Source of the DNA: an uncultured Pelagibacteraceae bacterium | Lineage (GTDB): Bacteria > Pseudomonadota > Alphaproteobacteria > Pelagibacterales > Pelagibacteraceae | Length of the DNA: 64,000 nt | Reading direction: 5' to 3' | NCBI GenBank assembly: GCA_902615445.1 | Contig: CACMOQ010000006.1 | Coordinates: 32,284 to 96,283 of the forward strand | Notes under the pieces: model-generated | The model's database searches: none | Told to the model about the DNA's origin: nothing | What the model saw: only the letters and a program-made list of their open reading frames with translations | Part shown: positions 56,814-64,000 of the stretch, one piece after another | Numbering within the stretch: position 1 is the stretch's first letter | Layout: every line of letters starts with the position of its first letter | Program-made: the position numbers and the translations under genes

Positions 56814-57826
56814 TCTTTTTTTCCAAGTCTTTTCAATAAGCTTGTTGAAGTTGTTGTGAATTCAAATCTATATTTTTCATTAGGTCTTGCTAATTTAAAA
56901 CATGCTCTTGCTGCTAGAGCGCCTTCATGAAATCCAGACAAAATTAGTCTTAATTTACCAGGGTAACTACAAATATCGCCCACTGCATAAATCCCTTTTT
57001 GATTGGTTTCAAATTTTTCTGTGTCAACTTCTATAGTTTTTTTATTTAAATTAAGTCCCCAATTAGCAATAGGTCCTAGTTGCATAATTAAACCAAAAAA
57101 ACCCAATACATAATCCGTTTTTATATTCTTTTTTTCTTCATCATCATTTTTTATATCTATACTTTCTAATAAACCATTGCCTATGACTGATGTCATTTGA
57201 TATTTTGTAAAAAGATTTATTTTACCTTCTTTTACTAACGCATGCACTTTATTAACTGTAGCTTGTGCTCCTCTAAATTCTTCTCTTCTATGTATCAAAT
57301 TTACTTTAGAATTTTTTGATAATTCAACTGCCCAATCCAATGCACTATCTCCTCCACCAAAAATTGCTACTGTTTTTCCCTCAAAAATTTTTTTATCATT
57401 TACTGAATAAAATACGGATTTATTTTCAAATTTCTCACATTCCTTTACAGGAAATTTTCTTGGTTCGAAAGAACCAACTCCTCCTGCTATAATTACATTT
57501 GGTGTTGAAAATATTTTTCCATTGTTTGTCTTTACAATCCAGTTTACATCATCTTTTTTTACTTCCTCTACTCTTTCACTTAAATGGAATTTAATATCAA
57601 AAGGTTTTAGCTGATTAATTAAATTTTTTGTTAACTCTTCTCCTGTGCATTCAGGAACAGCGGGAATATCATAAATCGGTTTATCTGGATAAAGCTCTAT
57701 GCATTGACCACCTATTTTATCTAAATTATCAACTATCTCACAATTAAGTCCAATTAATTTTAACTGATGTGCTGTGAACAAACCTGTCGGACCTGCCCCT
57801 ATTATTAGTGCGTCTGTTTTAATCAT
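56810..57826 (-). CDS. Ferredoxin-NADP reductase (thioredoxin-reductase-like type)
   Basis: A 338-residue flavoprotein: 'ALIIGAGPTGLFTAHQLKLIG' (FAD), 'IVDNLDKIGGQCIELYPDKP', 'VAIFGGGDSALDWAVELS' (NADP) and 'GIYAVGDICSYPGKLRLILSGFHEGALAA'. There is no CxxC redox pair, so it is the YumC-type ferredoxin/flavodoxin reductase rather than a thioredoxin reductase. It is one base from the ferredoxin gene, its likely partner. Transfer of electrons between NADPH and ferredoxin next to a light-driven pump is notable. Confidence 0.9.
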   Translation of the reverse strand: MIKTDALIIGAGPTGLFTAHQLKLIGLNCEIVDNLDKIGGQCIELYPDKPIYDIPAVPECTGEELTKNLINQLKPFDIKFHLSERVEEVKKDDVNWIVKTNNGKIFSTPNVIIAGGVGSFEPRKFPVKECEKFENKSVFYSVNDKKIFEGKTVAIFGGGDSALDWAVELSKNSKVNLIHRREEFRGAQATVNKVHALVKEGKINLFTKYQMTSVIGNGLLESIDIKNDDEEKKNIKTDYVLGFFGLIMQLGPIANWGLNLNKKTIEVDTEKFETNQKGIYAVGDICSYPGKLRLILSGFHEGALAARACFKLARPNEKYRFEFTTTSTSLLKRLGKKE

Positions 57827-57827
57827 T

Positions 57828-58148
57828 TTAACCTTGTTTAGATGGAATGTTAACTTTTAAACCATCCAATTCATCTGAAACAATTATTTGGCAACTTAAT
57901 CTACTATTTTTTTTTGGTTCAAATGCCATATCTAACATATCTTCTTCACCATCTTCTTTTTTTGGAAGTTTATCAAACCAATCTTCTGTGACATAAACAT
58001 GGCAGGTAGCACATGCCATTCCTCCACCACAATCTGCATCAATTCCAGGGATATCATTTTGAACAGCTCCTTCCATAACGGTTAAACCATTATCCACATC
58101 TATTGTGTGAGTTTCATTTTCTGATGTTACATATGTTATTTTCGGCAT
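57828..58148 (-). CDS. 2Fe-2S ferredoxin (adrenodoxin-like)
   Basis: A 106-residue electron carrier with the cluster ligands Cys40, Cys46, Cys49 and Cys86 ('[15 protein letters not shown]' and 'LSCQII'). The C-x5-C-x2-C spacing and the '[19 protein letters not shown]' context match vertebrate-type/bacterial ferredoxins used by P450 and Rieske oxygenases or Fe-S assembly. It lies between proteorhodopsin and the ferredoxin reductase, but a terminator separates it from the former. Confidence 0.93.
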   Translation of the reverse strand: MPKITYVTSENETHTIDVDNGLTVMEGAVQNDIPGIDADCGGGMACATCHVYVTEDWFDKLPKKEDGEEDMLDMAFEPKKNSRLSCQIIVSDELDGLKVNIPSKQG

Positions 58149-58165
58149 TAAAAATATTTATAAAG

Positions 58166-58209
58166 ATAAAAAAAAATAGGGCAAGTATGCAAAAACATAC
58201 TCGCCCTAT
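58166..58209 (-). terminator. Intrinsic terminator after proteorhodopsin
   Basis: A 13-base stem (58177-58189 with 58196-58208, one G-U pair on the minus-strand RNA), a 6-base loop, and a run of about nine T on the minus strand. It comes 21 bases after the proteorhodopsin stop and is the clearest intrinsic terminator in the window; read-through would feed ferredoxin and the two genes after it. Confidence 0.9.
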
Positions 58210-58229
58210 AAATTTGATCTAAAAAGCTA

Positions 58230-59003
58230 TTATCTAGCTCTTGATCCAGCTCCAGAACTTACTGCAGCAGCCCAGATTACTAGACCGAATGCAATTTTGT
58301 TAATGAAGTCAGCTAAATTGTAAACAACGTTAAGTGAGTTAGCATCTACACCACCTGTTAAGTAACCGAATACATAACCTAATGGATAAATTGCCCAACC
58401 TACAGTAACAATCATTCTCATTGCACCGAAAGCAGTCACAAGTGCTTTGTTACCACTTTTAGATGCAGCTTTTCCAGCTTCACCTGAGAATATTTCATAA
58501 AGAATGTATACCCAACCAGCCATACCGATTATGAAACCAAGTGTAGCGTTGATGTATCCAGCTTCTCCTAAATATCCACCGATTAACATTACTAGTGAAC
58601 CAATTAACAATCTCCAGAAAATTCCAGAATTTGCTTTTCTTACAGCTACTAGAATTAAATAAAATTCTATCATCTGTAATGGCACAGTAATTAACCAGTC
58701 AATATATCTGTATACTGTTGGTGAATCACCTGTAGTTACCCATACATCTCTCATGTACATGTAATGGATAAAAGCGATACCAGTTACAAGACCAGCTACT
58801 GTTACTGATGTTTTCCATGCTGGATTTACAGTGCTTCTTTCCATAAAGAAAAAAGCTGTTGAAGCCAACATACCCATTGAAATTATCCAAAAAGATATTC
58901 CAACGAAATCATCCTGAGCTAACATAGCGGTCGCAGCGTTTGCTACTGTTGTAACACCCATAAGGGCTACAACTGTAAGAGCAAACAATTTAAGTTTTTT
59001 CAT
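58230..59003 (-). CDS. Proteorhodopsin, blue-tuned proton pump
   Basis: A 257-residue retinal protein with a cleavable signal (residues 1-23, 'ANAA') and seven helices. Retinal Lys236 ('DFINKIAFG'), proton acceptor Asp102 and donor Glu113 ('RYIDWLITVPLQMIEF') and His80 are all in place, each five residues beyond the numbering of the reference green pigment. The spectral switch position (105 in the reference) is Gln110, predicting blue absorption. It pumps protons outward in light. Ribosome site 'gggag' precedes the ATG. No retinal synthesis gene is in the window. Confidence 0.97.
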   Translation of the reverse strand: MKKLKLFALTVVALMGVTTVANAATAMLAQDDFVGISFWIISMGMLASTAFFFMERSTVNPAWKTSVTVAGLVTGIAFIHYMYMRDVWVTTGDSPTVYRYIDWLITVPLQMIEFYLILVAVRKANSGIFWRLLIGSLVMLIGGYLGEAGYINATLGFIIGMAGWVYILYEIFSGEAGKAASKSGNKALVTAFGAMRMIVTVGWAIYPLGYVFGYLTGGVDANSLNVVYNLADFINKIAFGLVIWAAAVSSGAGSRAR

Positions 59004-59053
59004 AAAAAACTCCCTCTTTAGTTAGTTTTTACTTTGTTAGTTTATATAAACTA

Positions 59054-59073
59054 GGCTTAGGCTTCCCTAAGCC
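59054..59073 (-). other. Hairpin in the proteorhodopsin leader
   Basis: Perfect 8-base arms GGCTTAGG / CCTAAGCC with a 4-base loop, 51 bases upstream of the proteorhodopsin start and also 145 bases before prpE. The leader is otherwise AT-rich, and the hairpin is its only GC-rich element. It could stabilise the mRNA 5' end or end antisense transcription; the role is unknown. The remainder of the 215-base gap shows no gene. Confidence 0.5.
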
Positions 59074-59218
59074 AAAGTTGGGGGTTAGATATCAAATTAA
59101 ATCACTAAATTGAAGACAAAATTACCATTAATAAGCATTGATTTTACTAGCTTTTTAAAATTAAATACAATTTATACTATAATTATCTAATAAATGTACA
59201 AACTCGAATCAAATTTTA

Positions 59219-61120
59219 ATGTCCAATAAATTTAAAGACTTATATAAAAAATCTATCGAAAATCCTGAAATTTTTTGGCAAGAAGCCTCTAAAGATATAT
59301 TTTGGTTTAAAGAACCTACTAAAATCCTAAACAAATCAAATGCACCTTTTTATAAATGGTTTGAAGATGGAGTAACAAACACCTGTTACAATGCATTAGA
59401 CATTCACATTGACCAAGGTAATGGTAAAAGAACAGCTCTCATATACGATAGTCCTATTACTGGCAATAAAAGTAACTTCACTTACGAGGAATTAAAATTA
59501 AAAGTTTCCAGATTTGCAGGAGCTCTTGAAAATCAAGGAGTTAAAAAAGGTGATAGAGTAATCATTTACATGCCAATGATACCTGAGGCGGTGATTGCTA
59601 TGCTTGCTTGTGCTCGTATAGGAGCCATACATTCTGTTGTATTTGGGGGTTTTGCCTCAAACGAGCTTGCCAGTAGAATTGATGACAGTAAAGCAAAAAT
59701 ATTAGTTACCGCTTCATGTGGCTTTGAACCTGGAAGGACTGTAGAATATAAGCCATTAGTTGATGATGCTATCAAGCAGGCTAAACATAAAATTGATAAA
59801 ATGATTTTATTTCAAAGACCTGGTCATGAGGTAAAATTAAATGCTCCTAAAGAAGTCAGTTGGGATGAGGTTGTTTCAAATGCAAAAGAAATCGATTGTA
59901 TTGAAATGAATTCTAATGAGTTTGCTTACATTCTCTACACTTCCGGAACAACTGGTACTCCTAAAGGAATAGTTAGAGATATTGGTGGTCATATAGTTGC
60001 TTTAAAATGGACTATGAAAAATATCTATAACATAAACGAAGGGGATATTTGGTGGTCTGCAAGTGATATAGGTTGGATTGTAGGTCACTCATATATTGTT
60101 TATGCACCTCTATTTAAAGGTTGCACTACAGTTTTATTTGAGGGTAAACCCGTAGGCACTCCAGACGCTGGGGCTTTTTGGAAAATTATTTCAGATTACA
60201 AAGTTAAATCTTTATTTACTGCACCTACAGCATTTAGGGCAATTAAAAAAGAAGATCCTGATGGTAAATTTTTTTCAAAATATGATCTCTCTAAGTTTGA
60301 AAGTTTATTCCTTGCAGGAGAAAGAGCTGACCCAGATACAATCAAGTGGGCTGAAAATTTGTTAAAAGTTCCTGTGATTGACCATTGGTGGCAAACTGAA
60401 ACAAGCTGGGCAATCAGTTCTAATTGCACTGGTATTGAAATGATGAAAACTAAATATGGATCAGCTTGTAAAGCAGTACCTGGTTATGATGTAAAAATTA
60501 TAAAATCAGATAAAACTATTGCTAAACCAAATGAGATGGGAGATATAGTTGTAAAACTTCCTTTGCCACCAGGAACTTTTCCCACTCTTTGGAATGCAGA
60601 TGAAAGATATAAACAAAACTACATGAGTAATTATGAGGGTTATTATCAAACGTATGATGCTGGGCATATCGATGAGGATGGATATATCTGGATTATGTCT
60701 AGAACTGACGATATTATAAATGTAGCTGGTCATAGATTATCTACCGGAGCAATAGAAGAAGTTCTCTCAGAGCATAAATCAGTAGCAGAGTGCGCAGTCT
60801 TAGGTATTGCAGACAAATTGAAAGGTCAATTACCCATAGGTCTAATTGTCTTAAAAGCAGGTGTAGACAAAAATAATGAGGCAATCTCAAAAGAATGCAT
60901 TCAGATGGTAAGGGAAAAAATCGGCCCAGTTGCAGCATTCAAGGTTGCAATCGTTGTAAAAAGACTTCCTAAAACTAGATCAGGAAAAATATTGAGAGGC
61001 ACAGTTAGGAAAATTGCTGATAAGGAAGACTACAAAATCCCTGCGACTATAGATGATCCTGCAATTTTAAATGAGATTACAGAGGATTTGTTAAAAAATA
61101 AAGTTATTAAAAGTAATTAA
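59219..61120 (+). CDS. prpE: Propionyl-CoA synthetase
   Basis: A 633-residue ANL-family acyl-CoA synthetase activating propionate (or acetate) via acyl-AMP. 'ILYTSGTTGTPKGIVRDIGG' is the P-loop, with the 'IVRDIGGH' ending typical for PrpE rather than Acs; 'HWWQTETSWAI', 'SRTDDIINVAGHRLSTGAIEE' and the C-terminal catalytic/acetylated Lys in 'PKTRSGKILRG' follow. The ATG has no obvious ribosome site. It is divergent from proteorhodopsin. Confidence 0.88.
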   Translation: MSNKFKDLYKKSIENPEIFWQEASKDIFWFKEPTKILNKSNAPFYKWFEDGVTNTCYNALDIHIDQGNGKRTALIYDSPITGNKSNFTYEELKLKVSRFAGALENQGVKKGDRVIIYMPMIPEAVIAMLACARIGAIHSVVFGGFASNELASRIDDSKAKILVTASCGFEPGRTVEYKPLVDDAIKQAKHKIDKMILFQRPGHEVKLNAPKEVSWDEVVSNAKEIDCIEMNSNEFAYILYTSGTTGTPKGIVRDIGGHIVALKWTMKNIYNINEGDIWWSASDIGWIVGHSYIVYAPLFKGCTTVLFEGKPVGTPDAGAFWKIISDYKVKSLFTAPTAFRAIKKEDPDGKFFSKYDLSKFESLFLAGERADPDTIKWAENLLKVPVIDHWWQTETSWAISSNCTGIEMMKTKYGSACKAVPGYDVKIIKSDKTIAKPNEMGDIVVKLPLPPGTFPTLWNADERYKQNYMSNYEGYYQTYDAGHIDEDGYIWIMSRTDDIINVAGHRLSTGAIEEVLSEHKSVAECAVLGIADKLKGQLPIGLIVLKAGVDKNNEAISKECIQMVREKIGPVAAFKVAIVVKRLPKTRSGKILRGTVRKIADKEDYKIPATIDDPAILNEITEDLLKNKVIKSN

Positions 61121-61135
61121 AACTAGTTATTTAAA

Positions 61136-62170
61136 TTATACAAAATTAATCCAGTTACTTAACAATTTTGTGTTAATCTCAATTTCCTCTAATGTCATTG
61201 AGGGAAAATATGGATTTTTTTTATTATTTAGAATTTGATCAGATATATTTTGGATTTGATATGAATAAATATTTTCATTATTTGTAAAATTTATCTTTAA
61301 TTTTTTATTATCTTTATTTTGAACAATGAACATTTTTTGATCTGGTATCCATGACTCATTAATAGTTAAAGATCCTTTTTCAAAATTTATTATAGTTTGT
61401 TGGTTTAAATTATCTTTAAATGAACAAGTTATACTAGAAGTGAATTTATTTCCAAAATTAAGTGTTAAATTTGAAAATATATCTACTCCACTTTCACAAT
61501 ACTCTGAATGAACATCTTCTAAAATTATATCTTTGTACTCCACATTATAAGTTAATGAGTTTATAAATGTGCTTAAAGATAGTGGATAACAACCAATATC
61601 TAAAATAGCTCCTCCCCCTAACTTTTTATTAAAAAGACGATTAGAATAATCAGGTTTTTTAATTTTAAAACCAAAAAAATTTTTTTGTTTATAAACTTTA
61701 ATTGAAAAAGTGGATTTCATATTAACAACATTACCTAAAACGTTGCTATTAATAATCTCCCTTACTTTTTGTAAATAAGGTAAATATCTGTACATAAAAG
61801 CTTCTGTAAAAAAAATTTTTTCTTTCAATAATGTGTCTTTTAAGTTTTTTAAATCTTCAATGACCATGAATGCCGGTTTTTCTACAAGAACATTCTTTTT
61901 TTTAATTATCGACTTACCAATATATTTTGCATGTAGTGAATTCGGTAAAGCAATATAAATAATATCTATTTTTGGTGATGAAATTAAATCCTCGTAATTA
62001 TCGAAACAAAGTTCATCATGTACTTTAAATTTTTTTTTAAATGATTGAAGTCTGTCTTTGTTGAGGCTTGCAATTCCTTTCAAATTAGCATTGTTAACAT
62101 TCGAAAATGAATTTGCAAATTTATTTGCGATAAATCCTAATCCAATAACACCCCAATTAATTTTTTTCAT
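61136..62170 (-). CDS. Gfo/Idh/MocA family oxidoreductase
   Basis: A 344-residue NAD(P)-dependent sugar dehydrogenase-like protein. 'WGVIGLGFIANKFANSFS' (Rossmann loop, residues 5-22), 'IDIIYIALPNSLHAKY' and 'VLVEKPAFM' (with the catalytic-region Lys of the EKP motif) are family marks, and 'GGAILDIGCYPLS' lies in the second domain. The sugar substrate is unknown; nucleotide-sugar or polysaccharide metabolism is likely given the glycosyltransferases beside it. Confidence 0.88.
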   Translation of the reverse strand: MKKINWGVIGLGFIANKFANSFSNVNNANLKGIASLNKDRLQSFKKKFKVHDELCFDNYEDLISSPKIDIIYIALPNSLHAKYIGKSIIKKKNVLVEKPAFMVIEDLKNLKDTLLKEKIFFTEAFMYRYLPYLQKVREIINSNVLGNVVNMKSTFSIKVYKQKNFFGFKIKKPDYSNRLFNKKLGGGAILDIGCYPLSLSTFINSLTYNVEYKDIILEDVHSEYCESGVDIFSNLTLNFGNKFTSSITCSFKDNLNQQTIINFEKGSLTINESWIPDQKMFIVQNKDNKKLKINFTNNENIYSYQIQNISDQILNNKKNPYFPSMTLEEIEINTKLLSNWINFV

Positions 62171-62171
62171 T

Positions 62172-63260
62172 TTAAAGATATCTGATAATTAATTTGTAAT
62201 ACATATTTAAATTTTTATTTTGATCAAATCTGTTTAAATTTTTATAACCAATTAATATTTTTTTTGATAATGATTTTCTATTTTTCGAATAATATAAAAT
62301 TAAATTTGACAATTTTATATAATCGCCAACATTAAATAGAAATCCTGCTCTTCCATTTAAAAGAATTTCTCTTGGACCAGTTGGACAATCTGATGAAATT
62401 ATAAATTTTTTTAATACCTGAGATTCTAATAAAACATTTGGCAAGCCTTCATACAACGATGATAATATGAATACATCTGAAGATTTAATCAAATTAAAGG
62501 GATTTTTTTGATAATTTATTAATTGAACTTGTCTAGAAAGATTGTTTTCATTGATGAAGTTAGTTAATTTTTCTTTTTCAACTCCTCTACCAACTATCAA
62601 TAGATTTAATTTGATCTTTTTTTTGATTCTGTTTACTGCTTTAAGAATTGTTAATTGATCTTTTTGATCAGTATATCGCCCTACATTTATTATATTTAAT
62701 TTCTTTTTATCAAACTTAAATTTATTTTTGATTTTTGATTTTTTAATTATTTCATTTTTATTCAACGGATTGTATATGCATTCAGCATGAATTTTAAATT
62801 TTGTCTTAAATTTTTTTTTAAAATCCAAACTATTAACAATAATCTTATCCGCACTTCCAAGAACATATTTAAAAACTAAGTATTTAAGCTTATTTTGAGA
62901 CCAACCATCTGGTGCTGAGTTAGATCTAACTATTATTTTTATACCTAACAATTTACACAATAGGGTGCAATAGACATTTCCTTGAAAACTAAAAACTAGG
63001 ATGTTTCTATCTTTTAAAATTTCCAAAAAAAGTAGAAATAAACCCACAAAAAATTTTTTTCTTCTTCCTATTTTGCTCCAAAAATTTGCCTTCGGAGAAA
63101 TAAAATTGATACCAACAAATCTATTTTTGTATCTATTTGAGAGTGTAATAACAGAAATATTTTTAATTTTATCTTTTAAATATTTAGAAATTATAAATAA
63201 GTTCTTTTCTACACCGCCACCTTCTATAGAGGGTATAAATATAATGAGTTTTTTTTGCAT
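62172..63260 (-). CDS. Family 4 glycosyltransferase
   Basis: A 362-residue GT-B protein: 'FIPSIEGGGVEKNLFIISKYL' at the N-terminus and the C-terminal nucleotide-sugar site 'IINVGRYTDQKDQLTILKAV', 'SSLYEGLPNVLLESQVLKK' (E-x7-E motif) and 'DCPTGPREIL'. The latter resembles transferases that add N-acetylgalactosamine or similar sugars to lipid-linked glycans. It is next to the oxidoreductase gene (one base apart). Confidence 0.88.
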   Translation of the reverse strand: MQKKLIIFIPSIEGGGVEKNLFIISKYLKDKIKNISVITLSNRYKNRFVGINFISPKANFWSKIGRRKKFFVGLFLLFLEILKDRNILVFSFQGNVYCTLLCKLLGIKIIVRSNSAPDGWSQNKLKYLVFKYVLGSADKIIVNSLDFKKKFKTKFKIHAECIYNPLNKNEIIKKSKIKNKFKFDKKKLNIINVGRYTDQKDQLTILKAVNRIKKKIKLNLLIVGRGVEKEKLTNFINENNLSRQVQLINYQKNPFNLIKSSDVFILSSLYEGLPNVLLESQVLKKFIISSDCPTGPREILLNGRAGFLFNVGDYIKLSNLILYYSKNRKSLSKKILIGYKNLNRFDQNKNLNMYYKLIIRYL

Positions 63261-63326
63261 TTATAGAATTTAATTATAACTTAAATAGCAATTTTGTTAT
63301 AATTAAGAACTTAAAAATATACTTTA

Positions 63327-64000
63327 ATGCAAAAAGAACCTTTAGTTTCTATATTGATAGCTAACTATAATAGTTCATCTTTTATTTCTAAATGTATAGA
63401 CTCTTTAAAATCACAAACTTATCAAAATCTAGAAATAATCTTCTTTGATGATAATTCATCTGATAATTCTCTTGATATAATTAAACAATTTTCAAACGTG
63501 AAAGTTATTGAGAATAAGACTCAAACTGAATTTGGGTCATTAAACCAATTAAACGCATTTAAAAAAGGTGCAGAGATAAGTAAAGGCAAGTTTATCTTTT
63601 TATTAGATAGCGACGATTATTTTAAAAAAGAAAAAATTGAAAAAATAGTTGATTTCTTTAAAGAAAACGAAAAAGCAAAAATAGTTTTTGATTATCCTTT
63701 TATCATTGAAAATAAAATTGTTTCTACTTACAGAGCTAAACATAAATTTTTTAAAACATATTGGCCATATATTCATCCTACGAGTTGTATTTCAATTAAA
63801 AAAGATTGCTTTGATGAATTATTAAAATTTATTTCTTATGAAAATTTTACCGACGTATGGATAGATTTAAGAATTTGTTTGTTTTCTAAATATATACTAA
63901 AAGATTTTTACATAATTAATGAAAATCTTACATTTTATAGAAAAACTTCATCAAACGTATCCTCAAAATTTAAAAAATTTTCAAAAAATTGGTGGAAAAG
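63327..64000 (+). CDS. Family 2 glycosyltransferase, 3' end outside window
   Basis: An open frame from ATG 63327 runs off the window with 224 codons visible. 'VSILIANYNSSSFISKCIDS', 'IIFFDDNSSDNS' and 'IFLLDSDDYF' are the GT2 N-terminal, nucleotide and DxD motifs. It is divergent from the GT4 gene by 66 bases and opens a likely surface glycan cluster continuing to the right. Confidence 0.87.
   Translation, partial: MQKEPLVSILIANYNSSSFISKCIDSLKSQTYQNLEIIFFDDNSSDNSLDIIKQFSNVKVIENKTQTEFGSLNQLNAFKKGAEISKGKFIFLLDSDDYFKKEKIEKIVDFFKENEKAKIVFDYPFIIENKIVSTYRAKHKFFKTYWPYIHPTSCISIKKDCFDELLKFISYENFTDVWIDLRICLFSKYILKDFYIINENLTFYRKTSSNVSSKFKKFSKNWWK

Noticed and set aside
1..64000. tRNA, rRNA, CRISPR, insertion sequence or prophage
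   Set aside because: No cloverleaf, rRNA core, spaced repeat array, transposase or integrase motif was seen in any gap or frame; the gaps are nearly all under 220 bases.

Overview
The window is a dense, very AT-rich stretch of a streamlined alphaproteobacterial genome. The SAR11 clade (Pelagibacterales) is the best match. The reasons are short or overlapping intergenic spaces, short leading or missing Shine-Dalgarno sequences, a Q-type (blue-tuned) proteorhodopsin followed by ferredoxin and ferredoxin reductase, a tandem glycine riboswitch in front of gcvT-gcvH-gcvP, a CBS-less IMP dehydrogenase, NAD formate dehydrogenase and several small DMT permeases. This assignment rests on gene content and order, not on a database search. 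No rRNA, tRNA, CRISPR array, insertion sequence or prophage was seen.

Layout. 1-6.7 kb (+): the end of an RND exporter, cvpA, purF, an HD-domain protein with a diiron-oxygenase-like ligand set, gshA-gshB (glutathione synthesis) and a DMT permease. 6.8-9.1 kb (+): an MFS permease and a highly charged coiled-coil protein. 9.1-11.2 kb (-): an arginine amidinotransferase with a DMT permease. 11.3-15.6 kb (+): a NifU/SufU-like scaffold, an HPP membrane protein, NAD formate dehydrogenase, MsrA and SelO. 15.6-21.6 kb, mostly (-): an FAD oxidoreductase, TspO, an SDR (+), and a tight DUF3833 / Cfa-like / DUF1365 / amine-oxidase-like cluster that looks like a membrane-lipid modification module. 21.7-26.2 kb (-): gcvP, gcvH, gcvT and the glycine riboswitch. 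26.2-30 kb: a DMT permease, pxpC-pxpB (-), with divergent pxpA and a TPR protein (+). 30-32.8 kb (-): a complete TRAP transporter. 32.9-40.4 kb: TerC (+), then panB, guaA, TPR, guaB, rlmE, a glycosyltransferase, pssA and psd (-). 40.4-47.9 kb: icd (+), alaS, recA, a TolC-like protein and glycerate kinase (-). 47.9-55.4 kb: GFA and cupin proteins (-), umuDC (+), ppc and two glycosyltransferases (-). 55.4-59 kb: dksA and two tiny membrane ORFs (+), then GST, ferredoxin reductase, ferredoxin and proteorhodopsin (-). 59.2-64 kb: prpE (+), then a surface-polysaccharide type block (Gfo/Idh/MocA oxidoreductase, GT4, GT2) that runs out of the window.

How the parts fit. C1/C2 metabolism is prominent: glycine cleavage under riboswitch control, glycerate kinase, formate dehydrogenase, PEP carboxylase, isocitrate dehydrogenase and propionyl-CoA synthetase. 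Redox and photo-oxidative protection is a second theme: glutathione synthesis, GST, MsrA, SelO, TspO and the Cfa/DUF1365 cluster, next to light capture by proteorhodopsin. A third is DNA damage: recA and umuDC carry similar upstream elements matching the alphaproteobacterial LexA box pattern (GTTC-N7-GTTC), so a small SOS regulon is inferred.

The least explained items are the two coupled small ORFs behind dksA, the 11-bp-periodic array upstream of umuDC, the HD-domain protein, the coiled-coil protein and the amidinotransferase/permease pair.
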